Origin: Thiobacillus sp.
Lineage (GTDB): Bacteria; Pseudomonadota; Gammaproteobacteria; Burkholderiales; Thiobacillaceae
NCBI GenBank assembly: GCA_021166845.1
Contig: JAJPEP010000105.1
Span: forward strand, 1-34,834
Direction: 5' to 3'
Length of the DNA stretch: 34,834 bases
Shown here: positions 15,817 to 25,563 of the stretch, one piece after another
Numbering within the stretch: the first letter of the stretch is position 1
Layout of the letters: every line of letters starts with the position of its first letter
Notes under the pieces: generated by a model
What the model saw: the letters and a program-made list of their open reading frames with translations, nothing else
Told to the model about the DNA's origin: nothing
Database searches by the model: none
Made by a program: the position numbers and the translations under genes

Positions 15817-15842
15817 CGCCTTTGCCCGTTCCGCAAAGGCGC
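15816..15842 (+). promoter_or_regulatory. Hairpin covering the purL ribosome-binding site
   Basis: GCGCCTTTGC (15816-15825) and GCAAAGGCGC (15833-15842) are perfect 10-bp complementary arms with a 7-nt loop. The 5' arm begins at the last base of the upstream stop codon, and the 3' arm contains AAAGG (15835-15839), the only Shine-Dalgarno-like sequence for the purL ATG at 15845. No U-tract follows, so it does not look like a simple terminator. It could limit purL translation, tie it to translation of the upstream gene, or be an operator. Confidence 0.6.
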
Positions 15843-15844
15843 AC

Positions 15845-18800
15845 ATGTCTGTCATTGTCCCGCTTCCCGGCGCCGCCGCGCTGTCTTCGTTCCGTCTCGA
15901 TAAAATCCGCAGCGAGGCCGCGCAACTGGGCCTGGGCTTGGGCACGCTGGCTGCGCGCCACTGGCATTTCCTGGAGGCGGACGCCGCGCTCGATGCCGCG
16001 CAAATGCGGCTGGTCGAGCAGGCGCTCGATTACGGCACGCCGACCGCCACACCAACCGCGGACGACCCGCTGATCCTCGTTACGCCGCGCCCCGGCACCA
16101 TCTCGCCGTGGTCGTCGAAAGCGACCGACATCCTGAAAAACTGCGGCCTTGCCGGCTTCCAAAGGATCGAGCGCGGGGTGGCCTTCCATGCGCTGGATGC
16201 TGCCGGCCGGCCGCTGTCGGCCGAGGCGATGGCGCGCCTGCTGCCGCTCCTGCATGACCGCATGACCGAAGCGGTGATGACGCTGGCCGGCGTGGAACAG
16301 CTGTTCCGCCACGTGCCGCCGCGCGAGCTGGCCCGCGTCGACGTGCTGGGCGGCGGCCGCACGGCGCTGCAGGCCGCCAACCGCGAGCTCGGTCTTGCGC
16401 TGTCGGACGATGAGCTGGACTACCTGGTGGAGAACTTCGTCCGCATCGGGCGCAACCCCACCGACGTCGAGCTGATGATGTTCGCGCAGGCCAATTCCGA
16501 GCATTGCCGCCACAAGATCTTCAACGCCTCGTGGGTGATCGACGGCGCGGCGCAGGCAAAAACGCTGTTCGGCATGATCCGTGACACCCACGCCGCCCAT
16601 CCCGCAGGCACGGTGGTAGCGTATTCCGACAATTCGTCGGTGATCGTAGGCGCGACCATCGACCGCTTCTACCCGCGCGCCGACGGCGGCTACGCCTACG
16701 GCAGCGAGCTGACCCATGTGCTGATGAAGGTGGAAACGCACAACCACCCGACGGCGATTTCGCCCTTCGCGGGCGCGGCCACCGGCAGCGGCGGCGAAAT
16801 CCGCGACGAGGGCGCGACCGGTACGGGCTCGAAACCCAAGGCGGGCCTGTGCGGATTCTCGGTGTCCAACCTCAACATCTCCGGCTACGAACAGCCGTGG
16901 GAGGCGGGCGCCTACGGCAAGCCGGATCGCATCGTCACCCCGCTCGCCATCATGCTCGAAGGCCCGATCGGCGCGGCGGCGTTCAACAACGAATTCGGCC
17001 GCCCCAACCTGGCGGGCTATTTCCGCACCTTCGAGGAAACGGTCGCCGGGCAGCGGCGCGGCTACCACAAGCCGATCATGCTGGCGGGCGGCGTCGGCAG
17101 CATCCGCGCCGACCATGTCGAGAAAAAGCTGCTGCCGGCCGGCACGCTGCTGATCCAGCTGGGCGGCCCCGGCATGCTGATCGGGCTGGGCGGCGGCGCG
17201 GCGTCGTCGATGGACACCGGCGCCAACGCCGCCGATCTCGACTTCGACTCGGTGCAGCGCGGCAACCCGGAAATGGAACGGCGCGCGCAGGAAGTCATCG
17301 ACCGCTGCTGGCAGCTGGGCGAGGCCAATCCGATCCTGTCGATCCACGACGTCGGCGCCGGCGGCCTGTCGAACGCGCTGCCCGAACTGGTGCATGGCGG
17401 CGGCCGCGGCGGCCGCTTCGAGCTGCGCGCCGTGCCGTCGGAGGAACCCGGCATGTCGCCGCGCGAAATCTGGTGCAACGAGGCGCAGGAGCGCTACGTG
17501 CTAGCGATCCCGCCTGCGCGGCTGGCAGAATTCCGCGCTCTCTGCGAGCGTGAGCGCTGTCCGTTTGCGGTGCTGGGCGAAGCCACCGGGGACAACCACC
17601 TGCTGGTGGCCGACAGTCATTTCCGGAACGCGCCGGTGGACGTGAGTCTGGATGTGATCCTCGGCAAACCGCCGAAGATGACGCGTGACGCCACGCATCG
17701 GGCGACCGCGCTCACGCCGCTGGCGCTCGACGGCATCGACCTCAAGGATGCCGCCTACCGCGTGCTGGCGATGCCGGGGGTGGCGTCGAAGATGTTCCTG
17801 ATTTCCATCGGCGACCGCAGCGTCGGCGGGCTGACCGCGCGCGACCAGTGCGTGGGGCCGTGGCAGATTCCCGTCGCCGACTGCGCGATCACGCTGGCGG
17901 GCTACCAGACCACGCTGGGCGAGGCGTTTTCCATCGGCGAGAAAGCGCCGCTGGCGCTGATCGATGCGCCCGCGTCGGGGCGCATGGCGGTCGCCGAGGC
18001 GATCACCAACCTGGCCGCTGCGCGCGTCGCCGGGCTGGGCGAGGTGAAATTGTCGGCCAACTGGATGGCCCCCGCCGGCCACCCGGGCGAGGATGCCGCG
18101 CTGTTCGATACGGTGGCGGCGGTTTCGAATTATTGCCAGGCGCTGGGGATTTCCATCCCGGTCGGCAAGGATTCGATGAGCATGAAGACCGTGTGGCAGG
18201 CCGACGGCGAGAACAAGGCGGTGACGTCGCCGATCTCGCTGGTGATCTCGGCGTTTGCCAATACCTCCGATGCAGGCGCGCACCTCACGCCGCAACTGCG
18301 CACCGATGCCGGCGAGTCCGACCTCGTCCTGATCGACCTGGGACTGGGCAAGAACCGCCTCGGCGCGTCGAGCTTCGCGCAGGCCTACAAGCAGGTGGGC
18401 GACTGTTGCCCGGACGCGCCGCAGGCAGCGGCGCTCGCGGCATTCTTCGATACGCTGCAGGCGCTGAATGCGGCAGGCAGGCTGCTGGCCTATCACGACC
18501 GCTCCGACGGCGGCCTGTTCGTCGCACTGTGCGAAATGGCGTTTGCCGGTCATTGCGGCGTGGACCTCGACATCGACGAGCTGTGCCTCGACCAGATCCG
18601 CCACGAAGTCGAGGACGAAGGGCGGCCGGAACCGGAAAAACTCGGCGAGCCGGGCTATTCGGCGCGCATTTTCAACGTGCTGTTCAACGAGGAAGCCGGC
18701 GCCGTGCTGCAGATCCGCCGTACCGATACGCAGGCGGTGATGCAGGCCTTCATCGACGCCGGCCTGCGCGGCGAGTTTTATGTCGTCGGCCAGCCCAATG

Positions 18801-19798
18801 CGCTCGATCGCGTGCGGGTGCTGCGCGAGGACAGGGTGATCCTGGACGAGGCGCGCACCGATCTGCAGCGCGCCTGGGCGCGCACCAGCTACGAAATGGC
18901 GAAGCTGCGCGACAACCCGGTGTGCGCCGAAGAGGAATTCGCGCGCCATGCCGATGCCGCTGATCCGGGCCTGCGTTATGCGCCGAGCTTCGACATCGAC
19001 GCCGACGTCGCCGCGCCCTTCATCGCCACCGGCAAGCGCCCGCGGGTGGCGGTGCTGCGCGAACAGGGCGTCAACGGCCAGGTCGAGATGGCCGCCGCGT
19101 TCGATGCCGCGGGCTTCGCCGCGGTGGATGTGCATATGAGCGACATCCTCTCCGGTCGGGTCAGCCTCGGCGACTTCACCGGATTGGCCGCGTGCGGCGG
19201 TTTCAGCTACGGCGATGTGCTGGGCGCGGGCGGCGGCTGGGCCAAGTCGATCCTGTTCAACCCGCGCGCGCGCGACCAGTTCGCGGCGTTTTTCGGGCGT
19301 GCCGACACCTTCGCCCTCGGCGTATGCAACGGCTGCCAGATGATGAGCCAGCTGCACGACCTGATTCCGGGCGCGGACGCCTGGCCGCGTTTCGAGCGCA
19401 ACCTGTCGGAACAGTTCGAGGCGCGCTTTGCGCTGGTCGAGGTGCTGGCGTCGCCGTCGCTGTTCTTTGCCGACATGGCGGGTTCGGTGATGCCGATCGT
19501 GGTGTCGCACGGCGAAGGCCGGGTGCAGTTCCGCGACCCTGCGCATGCCGCGCAGGCACGTCCCACGCTGCGCTATGTCGATCACCGGGGGGCGCCGGCC
19601 GAGACTTATCCGTTGAACCCCAACGGTTCGGCCGGCGGGCTGACCGGCTTCACCACCGCGGACGGCCGCTTCAGCATTCTGATGCCGCACCCGGAACGCG
19701 TGTTCCGCGCCGCGCAGCTGTCGTGGAAACCGGACGGCATGAGCGATGCCGCCCCGTGGCTGCGGCTGTTCCGCAACGCGCGGCGCGCGGTTGGGTGA
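15845..19798 (+). CDS. purL: Phosphoribosylformylglycinamidine synthase, single-chain
   Basis: PurL converts FGAR, glutamine and ATP to FGAM in purine synthesis. At 1317 aa it is the large single-chain form of proteobacteria (E. coli about 1295). An N-terminal PurS-like region (about 1-150) is followed by the two AIRS-like synthase halves, with the nucleotide-binding stretch [20 protein letters not shown] and the later [10 protein letters not shown]. The C-terminal class I glutamine amidotransferase (about 1060-1317) has its nucleophile in GVCNGCQMM (Cys1161) and MPHPER giving His1282 and Glu1284. The start at 15845 is just after a hairpin that hides the likely ribosome-binding site. Ppc follows after 72 bp. 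Confidence 0.97.
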   Translation: MSVIVPLPGAAALSSFRLDKIRSEAAQLGLGLGTLAARHWHFLEADAALDAAQMRLVEQALDYGTPTATPTADDPLILVTPRPGTISPWSSKATDILKNCGLAGFQRIERGVAFHALDAAGRPLSAEAMARLLPLLHDRMTEAVMTLAGVEQLFRHVPPRELARVDVLGGGRTALQAANRELGLALSDDELDYLVENFVRIGRNPTDVELMMFAQANSEHCRHKIFNASWVIDGAAQAKTLFGMIRDTHAAHPAGTVVAYSDNSSVIVGATIDRFYPRADGGYAYGSELTHVLMKVETHNHPTAISPFAGAATGSGGEIRDEGATGTGSKPKAGLCGFSVSNLNISGYEQPWEAGAYGKPDRIVTPLAIMLEGPIGAAAFNNEFGRPNLAGYFRTFEETVAGQRRGYHKPIMLAGGVGSIRADHVEKKLLPAGTLLIQLGGPGMLIGLGGGAASSMDTGANAADLDFDSVQRGNPEMERRAQEVIDRCWQLGEANPILSIHDVGAGGLSNALPELVHGGGRGGRFELRAVPSEEPGMSPREIWCNEAQERYVLAIPPARLAEFRALCERERCPFAVLGEATGDNHLLVADSHFRNAPVDVSLDVILGKPPKMTRDATHRATALTPLALDGIDLKDAAYRVLAMPGVASKMFLISIGDRSVGGLTARDQCVGPWQIPVADCAITLAGYQTTLGEAFSIGEKAPLALIDAPASGRMAVAEAITNLAAARVAGLGEVKLSANWMAPAGHPGEDAALFDTVAAVSNYCQALGISIPVGKDSMSMKTVWQADGENKAVTSPISLVISAFANTSDAGAHLTPQLRTDAGESDLVLIDLGLGKNRLGASSFAQAYKQVGDCCPDAPQAAALAAFFDTLQALNAAGRLLAYHDRSDGGLFVALCEMAFAGHCGVDLDIDELCLDQIRHEVEDEGRPEPEKLGEPGYSARIFNVLFNEEAGAVLQIRRTDTQAVMQAFIDAGLRGEFYVVGQPNALDRVRVLREDRVILDEARTDLQRAWARTSYEMAKLRDNPVCAEEEFARHADAADPGLRYAPSFDIDADVAAPFIATGKRPRVAVLREQGVNGQVEMAAAFDAAGFAAVDVHMSDILSGRVSLGDFTGLAACGGFSYGDVLGAGGGWAKSILFNPRARDQFAAFFGRADTFALGVCNGCQMMSQLHDLIPGADAWPRFERNLSEQFEARFALVEVLASPSLFFADMAGSVMPIVVSHGEGRVQFRDPAHAAQARPTLRYVDHRGAPAETYPLNPNGSAGGLTGFTTADGRFSILMPHPERVFRAAQLSWKPDGMSDAAPWLRLFRNARRAVG

Positions 19799-19870
19799 TG
19801 CGCGCCGACTATGCGAAAATAATAAGCTTTGTCGCATGAATCCCGCTGTGCCGGGCTCAATTTTCCAGCC

Positions 19871-22690
19871 ATGAATGCACCCGAAAATCTCCTGACGGAT
19901 GACCACCTGCGCGCGCAGGTCAGACTGCTGGGCACCTTGCTCGGCCAAGTGTTGCTGCAGTTTGCCGGCGAAGATGTGTTCGAGGCGGTGGAAACCCTGC
20001 GCCGCGGTTTCGCCGAATTGCACCAGCAGGAAGACCAGCAGCGCCGCACCGAGTTGATGGCGATGATCGACGCCATGCCCGCCGCCAAGGTGGAGCTGGT
20101 GGTCCGTGCCTTCTCCAGCTATTTCAAGTTGGTCAATGTGGCGGAGGAAAGCTTCGCCCACCGCAACCGCCGCCGCATGCTGTCGCACGGCATGACGCTG
20201 TGGGAAGGCTCGTTCGACCGCACCGTGGCGGAGCTCAAGGCGCAGGACATGCCGGTCGCCACGCTGCAGGAGATGGTCAACCGTCTGCACTACGCGCCGG
20301 TGTTCACCGCGCATCCCACCGAAGCGCGCCGTCGTGCGGTGATGGAAGGCATGCGCCGGATATTCCTGATTTGCGACGAGCTGTACAGCCCCACCCTGGG
20401 AGTGAACGACCGCCGCGAACTGGAAGCGCAGCTGGCCGCCGAGATCCAGGTGGGGTGGCGCACCGACGAACTGCGCAGCGCCAAGCTCGAGGTGCGCGAC
20501 GAAGTGCGCAACGGCCTCTACTACGTGCGGGAAAGCCTGTTCGAGGCGGTGCCGAAGGCGTATTCCTTCTTCGAGAAGGCGCTGCGCAAGCATTACGGCG
20601 TGAATGCCGACGGCATCGCCGCCGTCCGCGTGCCGAGTTTCATCCGTTTCGGCTCGTGGATCGGCGGCGACCGCGACGGCAACCCGTTCGTGACCGCGGA
20701 TGTCACCGAATGGACGGTGCATAGGCAGATGCAGGCTGCACTCGAAGAATACCGTTCGCGGGTGCTGGAACTGCGCCAGACGCTGACCCACAGCAGCGAC
20801 TGGTGCACGCCTTCCGCCCGGTTCCTGGAACGCCTGTCGGAATACGAGGCCGAGTTCGGCGAACAGGTGTTCCGCGGCACCGCGGTGCAGATTTACAGCC
20901 GCGAGCCCTACCGCCGCATGGCGGCGATGATGCTGGCGCGGCTGGACGCCAACCTGTCCTACGTCCACCAGTGCCTCGCCGACGTGCCGAGCTTCACTTC
21001 GCACCTGGCATACGAGAACGCCGCCGCCTTCCTCGCCGACCTCTGCCTGGTGCGCGACTCGCTGATCAGCCATGGCGACCGCATCGTCGCCATGCAGGAC
21101 CTGCAGGCGCTGATCCGGCTGGTCGAAAGTTTCGGTTTTCACCTGCTGCAGCTCGACATCCGTCAGGAGTCGACCGTGCATACGCGCACAGTGGCTGCCC
21201 TATTGCAGCAGATCGATCCCGATTTCGATTACATGGGCGCGAACGAGGCCGAGCGGCTGCAGCGCCTGGCTGCCTGGATCGGCCACATCGATCCGATCGA
21301 GGTGGACGACGGCGTGCTGGACGACGAGGCGCGCGAAGCGCTGGCGGTGTTCCGACGCATGGTCAAGCTGCAGGCCGAAGTGGGCGACGAGGTCTTCGGC
21401 ACCTACGTGATTTCGATGACGCACAGCGCTTCCCACGTGATGGAAGTGATGCTGCTGGCGCGGCTGGTGGGGCTGTGCGGCCACAACGGGCGCGACTGGT
21501 TCTGCCGCATCCTGGTGGCGCCGCTGTTCGAGACGGTCGACGACCTGCAGCGCAGCCAGTCCATCCTCGACCAGTTGCTGTCGAACAAGGTCTACCGCGC
21601 GCTGGTCACCGCCAACGGCAACCACCAGGAAGTCATGCTGGGCTATTCGGACTCGTGCAAGGATGGCGGCATTCTGGCGTCGAACTGGAATCTGTATCAG
21701 GCGCAGCTTTCCATCATCGCGCTGACCCGGCGCTACGGCGTCGAATGCCGGCTGTTCCATGGCCGCGGCGGCACGGTGGGACGCGGCGGCGGCCCCACCT
21801 ACGATGCGATCCTGTCGCAGCCCCCGGGCACGGTCAACGGCGAGATCAAGTTCACCGAACAGGGCGAGATGCTGTATTACAAGTACGGCAATCCCGAGAC
21901 GGCCAACTACGAAATCGGCATGGGGGTGACCGGCCTGCTCAAGGCCAGCGCCACCGCGCTTGCGCACAGCGAAGTGCGTTATCCGGACGACTATCTCGAC
22001 TGGATGCGCGACATCTCCGCGGCGGGCGAGACGGCCTACCGTGCGCTGATCGGCATGCCTGGTTTCATCGACTATTTCTACGAGAGCACGCCGGTCACCG
22101 AAATCGGCCTGCTCAATATCGGCAGCCGGCCGTCGCACCGCAAGAAAGCAGACCGTTCGCTGGGCTCGATCCGCGCCATTCCATGGGTATTCGGCTGGGC
22201 GCAGTCGCGCCATACGCTGCCCGCCTGGTATGGCATCGGCAGCGCGCTGAAAGGCTTCATCGAGGCCGATCCGGCGGGGCTGCAACGCCTCCAGGAAATG
22301 TGCCGGGAGTGGCCGTTCTTCCGCGGCCTGCTGTCCAACGTGCAGATGTCGCTGACCAAGGCCGACATGGAGATTTCCGAGGAATACGCACGCCTGTGCG
22401 ACCACCCCGACACCATGACGATCTATCGCGCCATTGCCGACGAGTTCGCGCTTACGGTGGAATGGGTCAAGCAAGTCGCGCAGATCGAGACCTTGCTGGA
22501 AGACAACCAGCCCCTGGCGTTGTCGCTTTCGCGCCGCCGCCCCTACATCGATCCCATCAACCACATCCAGGTGCGCCTGCTGAAACGTTATCGCTCGGAG
22601 AGCGTGTGGGAGTCCGAACAGGATAGCTGGCTGACGCCGCTGATGCGCTCGATCAATGCGATCGCCTCCGGGATGCGCAACACCGGCTGA
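19871..22690 (+). CDS. ppc: Phosphoenolpyruvate carboxylase
   Basis: PEPC adds bicarbonate to phosphoenolpyruvate to give oxaloacetate, refilling the TCA cycle. The 939-aa protein has VFTAHPTEARRR with the catalytic His148, the second active-site block FHGRGGTVGRGGGPTYDAIL (His630, Arg632), and ends in GMRNTG as E. coli PEPC does. It is somewhat longer than the E. coli enzyme (883 aa). I chose the ATG at 19871; an upstream TTG at 19829 would add 14 residues without family-like sequence. No strong Shine-Dalgarno is visible before 19871. The 72 bp after purL holds only weak AT-rich promoter-like sequence. The next gene starts 2 nt after the stop. Confidence 0.96.
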   Translation: MNAPENLLTDDHLRAQVRLLGTLLGQVLLQFAGEDVFEAVETLRRGFAELHQQEDQQRRTELMAMIDAMPAAKVELVVRAFSSYFKLVNVAEESFAHRNRRRMLSHGMTLWEGSFDRTVAELKAQDMPVATLQEMVNRLHYAPVFTAHPTEARRRAVMEGMRRIFLICDELYSPTLGVNDRRELEAQLAAEIQVGWRTDELRSAKLEVRDEVRNGLYYVRESLFEAVPKAYSFFEKALRKHYGVNADGIAAVRVPSFIRFGSWIGGDRDGNPFVTADVTEWTVHRQMQAALEEYRSRVLELRQTLTHSSDWCTPSARFLERLSEYEAEFGEQVFRGTAVQIYSREPYRRMAAMMLARLDANLSYVHQCLADVPSFTSHLAYENAAAFLADLCLVRDSLISHGDRIVAMQDLQALIRLVESFGFHLLQLDIRQESTVHTRTVAALLQQIDPDFDYMGANEAERLQRLAAWIGHIDPIEVDDGVLDDEAREALAVFRRMVKLQAEVGDEVFGTYVISMTHSASHVMEVMLLARLVGLCGHNGRDWFCRILVAPLFETVDDLQRSQSILDQLLSNKVYRALVTANGNHQEVMLGYSDSCKDGGILASNWNLYQAQLSIIALTRRYGVECRLFHGRGGTVGRGGGPTYDAILSQPPGTVNGEIKFTEQGEMLYYKYGNPETANYEIGMGVTGLLKASATALAHSEVRYPDDYLDWMRDISAAGETAYRALIGMPGFIDYFYESTPVTEIGLLNIGSRPSHRKKADRSLGSIRAIPWVFGWAQSRHTLPAWYGIGSALKGFIEADPAGLQRLQEMCREWPFFRGLLSNVQMSLTKADMEISEEYARLCDHPDTMTIYRAIADEFALTVEWVKQVAQIETLLEDNQPLALSLSRRRPYIDPINHIQVRLLKRYRSESVWESEQDSWLTPLMRSINAIASGMRNTG

Positions 22691-22692
22691 GC

Positions 22693-23265
22693 ATGGATAA
22701 GGACAGGGCTGCATCCTCTCCCACCCAGCCGAAGCGGCGCGGGCTCGCCGTTGCCATCGGTCTGAACGTCGTGCTGGTGCTGCTGGCATGCGGCCTGGCG
22801 CTGTATGCCTTCATGCTGAATGTCGATCTGGGCGACGTGAAGCGGCGGCTGTCGAAGGAAATCGAAACCCGCCAGCAAGCCGAGCGCTACCTGATCGAAA
22901 CGCGCAACCAGTTGACCGACAGCCTGCGCGAAATCGAACAGCTCAAGGCGCAACTGGCCTACAAGGAAACCGACATCCAGACGGCGGCGGCGGCCAAGCC
23001 CGCGCTGCCGGTGGTGATCGGTTTTCGTTCGTCGATGCTGGGCAAGGGACTGGTGGCGGTGATCGAAAACACCAGCGACCGCTATCTGACCGTGGTCCTC
23101 GCCGTGCGCAATCCGACCCTGTCCCTGGCGCGGCGCTTCGAGCTCAAGCTGGAACCCAGGTCCAGCACCGACTTCGGCCACATGGAAGGCTGGCAGTTTG
23201 CCTCGGGCGACGAAGTGGGATTGTTCAACGACGAATTCGGCGCGCTCAAGCTCACCGTGCCGTAA
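22693..23265 (+). CDS. Membrane-anchored coiled-coil protein of unknown function
   Basis: A 190-aa protein I do not recognise. It has a short basic cytoplasmic end (TQPKRRG), one membrane helix (about 17-38), a charged coiled-coil stretch (about 43-95; EIETRQQAERYLIETRNQL), an Ala-rich link, and a C-terminal domain (about 103-190) predicted as beta-strands (VVIGFRSSMLGKGLVAVIEN), with FGHMEGWQFASGDEV near the end. The topology suggests a periplasmic C-terminal domain. It starts 2 nt after ppc, so it is probably cotranscribed, and its 3' end overlaps the convergent MMPL gene by 14 nt. The codon-frame GC pattern and the ppc junction support it as real. Confidence 0.8.
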   Translation: MDKDRAASSPTQPKRRGLAVAIGLNVVLVLLACGLALYAFMLNVDLGDVKRRLSKEIETRQQAERYLIETRNQLTDSLREIEQLKAQLAYKETDIQTAAAAKPALPVVIGFRSSMLGKGLVAVIENTSDRYLTVVLAVRNPTLSLARRFELKLEPRSSTDFGHMEGWQFASGDEVGLFNDEFGALKLTVP

Positions 23266-25534
23266 CGGCTTGCCGCGGCCTGGGCAATTTCAGGCCGAGC
23301 AGCGCAGGCATCAGCAGCAACTCGAACACCTGGCCGGCGAACAGGCCGACCGCGCACAGCATGCCGAAGTGGGCGGTGGGGCGGAAGTCGGACAGCCCCA
23401 GCAGGCTGAACTGCGCGATCAGCACGATCGAAATGGCGATCACCGCGCGGCCCGAGCTTTCCACGCTGCGGATGATGGCGAACACCGGGCTGACGCCGCG
23501 GCGGATGCGGTGCAGGTAGCCGTGATACAGATGGATGGTGTCGTCCACCGTGATGCCGAGGATGACGCCGGCGATCAGAACGGTGGCGACGTCGAGCGAA
23601 ATCCCCGCCGTTCCCATCACCACAAAAATGAAGAACAGCGGCGCCAGGTTGGGCACCAGGCAGATCAGCGCGCCGCGGAACGAGCGGAACAGCAGCGCCA
23701 TCAGCAGCAGAATCTGCAGGAAGGCCGAGGCGAAGCTCTTGACCTGGCCGTCGACGATGCGGTCTTCCTGGTCCGAGAACAGCCGCCCGTACCCCGCGAG
23801 GTCGATTTCCACGCCCGCGATCGGCTGCGCGGCGACGTGCGCGCGCACCCTGTCGATCACCTGGCCGATTTCGTTGGCGCCGTGCACGTTGAGGCTCATC
23901 GGGATGCGGCCGCGCTGGAATTCACGGTTGACCAGTTCGTACAAATCCTTGCCGTCGTAGATCAGCAGCAGTTGTTCGACCAGCTTGCGGCTGGTCGGCA
24001 GCGCATCCGGTCCCAGATCCTCGCCGCTGAGTGCGCGGTTCATTTCCTCCAGCACGTCGATCAGGGAGAAGCTGCGGTCGACTTCCGGCTGCTGTTCCAG
24101 CCAGGTTTGCAGCGCCTTGATCTGCGCCAGCGTCGCCGGATCCTTCAGGCTGTCGCGGGCCGTGCCGGTGAGGACGATTTCCAGCCCGGTGACGCCGGAA
24201 AGCTTGCTTTCCACCCTGGCGGTGCTGCGGCTGATGCTGTGGTCGGGCGCGAAAAACTCGATGATGTTGGATTCGACCTTGACCTGAAGCACCAGCGGGA
24301 CGGCCGCCAGCACCAGCAGCGCGGTGGCCGTCAGCACGGCTTTTGCGTGCCTCAGGCTGAACACCGCCACGGCTGCCGCGATGCGGCGTGCGTGCGCCAG
24401 ACCGGAGCGGCGGCGCGGCCAGCGTGGCGTATCCCATTTCAGCAGGATCGGCGGCACCAGGATGAACACCACCAGAAACACGATGAGGGTGCCGATCGCG
24501 CCCGCCAGGCCGAAGGCCTGCACCGGAGGAATCTCCACCCACAGCAGGCTCAGCATGCCCGCGCCGGTGGTCAGCACGTTGAACAGGCCGGGGGTGAAGG
24601 TTTCCTTCAGCGCGCGCGCGATGCGCTGCGGCCGCGGCAGCAGCGCGATGCGGGCACGCTGGATGGCGGCATACAAATGCAGCAGCGTGGCCGTGGTGTA
24701 GGCCGCCATCAGGGTGGGAATCATCGCGGTGATCGGGGTGTAGGGCTGGCCGGACAGCACCAGCCCGCCGACGCTGGCCGACACGACCGTGCCCATGGCC
24801 AGGCCGCCCACCACCATCGGGCGCGCCCGCCCCACCACCCACCATAGCAATGCCATGCCGATGACGAAGGTCAGCGGGATGAAGATGGCGCTGTCGCGCC
24901 ACAGCGAACGCAGTTCCTCGACCGTCTGCGCCACCGTGCCGGCGGTGGCGGTGTGATAGGGCGCGAGTTTCTCGGCGGCAATGGCGGCGTCGAGCGCGAT
25001 CTGGATATCGCGGCGGGCCAGGCTTTCCTTCAGGATTGTGGGGCGCACCACCAGGGCGACCGCGCGGCCGTCGCGCGAGGCGAGCAGTCCCGGTGCAAAG
25101 CTGTCGCTCAGCACGCGGGCCTGCCATTGCGCCGGCGTGCGCGCGCCCAGATTGCGGGGGTCGACCAGCGGCGATACGGCAAAGCCGTCGTCGGTGGCGT
25201 CGATGTGCTCCACCGTGGTCAGCGTCAGCACCCGGTCGACCGCCGGATGCGCCGCCATTTTTTGCGCGGCGCGGTCGAGCGCGGCGAGAAACGCCGGAGC
25301 GTAGAGCGCGTCGCCCTCGAACAGGGCGATGATGGCTTCGTCGTTGGGGAATTCCCTGAACAGCGATTCGCGCAGCTGGATGGTGGACGAATCCGGCGGC
25401 GAATAGATATCCGGCGCGTTGTTGAAATGCAGCTTCAGCAGAAACGGCAGCGCCGCCAGCTGGATACCGAGCAGGATTGCCAGCGCCAGCCAGGGTGGCA
25501 GCATGCGGCTGCCGTTGAGCCAGGGTTTCAGCAT
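23252..25534 (-). CDS. MMPL/RND-family inner-membrane transporter
   Basis: A 760-aa exporter-like protein with the duplicated RND plan: one helix (about 13-32), a large periplasmic loop (about 35-215), five helices (about 218-360), a cytoplasmic link, a helix (about 397-415), a second periplasmic loop (about 420-600) and five helices (about 605-755). The second half contains GVILGITVDDTIHLYHGYLHR-type sequence (only part quoted), with the paired Asp of the SSD/MMPL group. MMPL proteins move lipids or other hydrophobic molecules using proton flow. It is the last gene of a three-gene minus-strand set, after a LolA-like protein and an outer-membrane barrel, which suggests transport of a lipid-like compound across the envelope. 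The substrate is unknown. Its start lies in a tandem duplication (see that entry). Confidence 0.88.
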   Translation of the reverse strand: MLKPWLNGSRMLPPWLALAILLGIQLAALPFLLKLHFNNAPDIYSPPDSSTIQLRESLFREFPNDEAIIALFEGDALYAPAFLAALDRAAQKMAAHPAVDRVLTLTTVEHIDATDDGFAVSPLVDPRNLGARTPAQWQARVLSDSFAPGLLASRDGRAVALVVRPTILKESLARRDIQIALDAAIAAEKLAPYHTATAGTVAQTVEELRSLWRDSAIFIPLTFVIGMALLWWVVGRARPMVVGGLAMGTVVSASVGGLVLSGQPYTPITAMIPTLMAAYTTATLLHLYAAIQRARIALLPRPQRIARALKETFTPGLFNVLTTGAGMLSLLWVEIPPVQAFGLAGAIGTLIVFLVVFILVPPILLKWDTPRWPRRRSGLAHARRIAAAVAVFSLRHAKAVLTATALLVLAAVPLVLQVKVESNIIEFFAPDHSISRSTARVESKLSGVTGLEIVLTGTARDSLKDPATLAQIKALQTWLEQQPEVDRSFSLIDVLEEMNRALSGEDLGPDALPTSRKLVEQLLLIYDGKDLYELVNREFQRGRIPMSLNVHGANEIGQVIDRVRAHVAAQPIAGVEIDLAGYGRLFSDQEDRIVDGQVKSFASAFLQILLLMALLFRSFRGALICLVPNLAPLFFIFVVMGTAGISLDVATVLIAGVILGITVDDTIHLYHGYLHRIRRGVSPVFAIIRSVESSGRAVIAISIVLIAQFSLLGLSDFRPTAHFGMLCAVGLFAGQVFELLLMPALLGLKLPRPRQAVTAR

Positions 25535-25558
25535 GGGGGCGTCGGCATGGGGGCGTCA
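25531..25558 (-). repeat. Tandem 14-bp duplication over the MMPL gene start
   Basis: GCATGGGGGCGTC occurs twice head to tail (25531-25543 and 25545-25557, plus-strand sense; 14-bp period). Each copy carries an ATG on the minus strand. The downstream one (25534-25532) starts the 760-aa transporter; the upstream one (25548) is out of frame and encodes a six-codon ORF, MPTPPC, whose TGA lies at 25530-25528, overlapping the second codon onward of the transporter gene. Confidence 0.75.
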
Positions 25559-25563
25559 GGAAA

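Noticed and set aside
19799..19870. Promoter for ppc in the purL-ppc gap
   Set aside because: AT-rich AAAATAAT sequence and a 6-bp inverted repeat (19811-19816 with 19832-19837) are present, but no -35 stands at proper spacing, so evidence is too weak.
17501..21181. A 1226-codon open frame on the minus strand across purL and ppc
   Set aside because: It is antisense to two complete, motif-rich genes and reads as low-complexity His/Arg/Gln/Ala sequence, as expected from GC-rich codon bias on the opposite strand.
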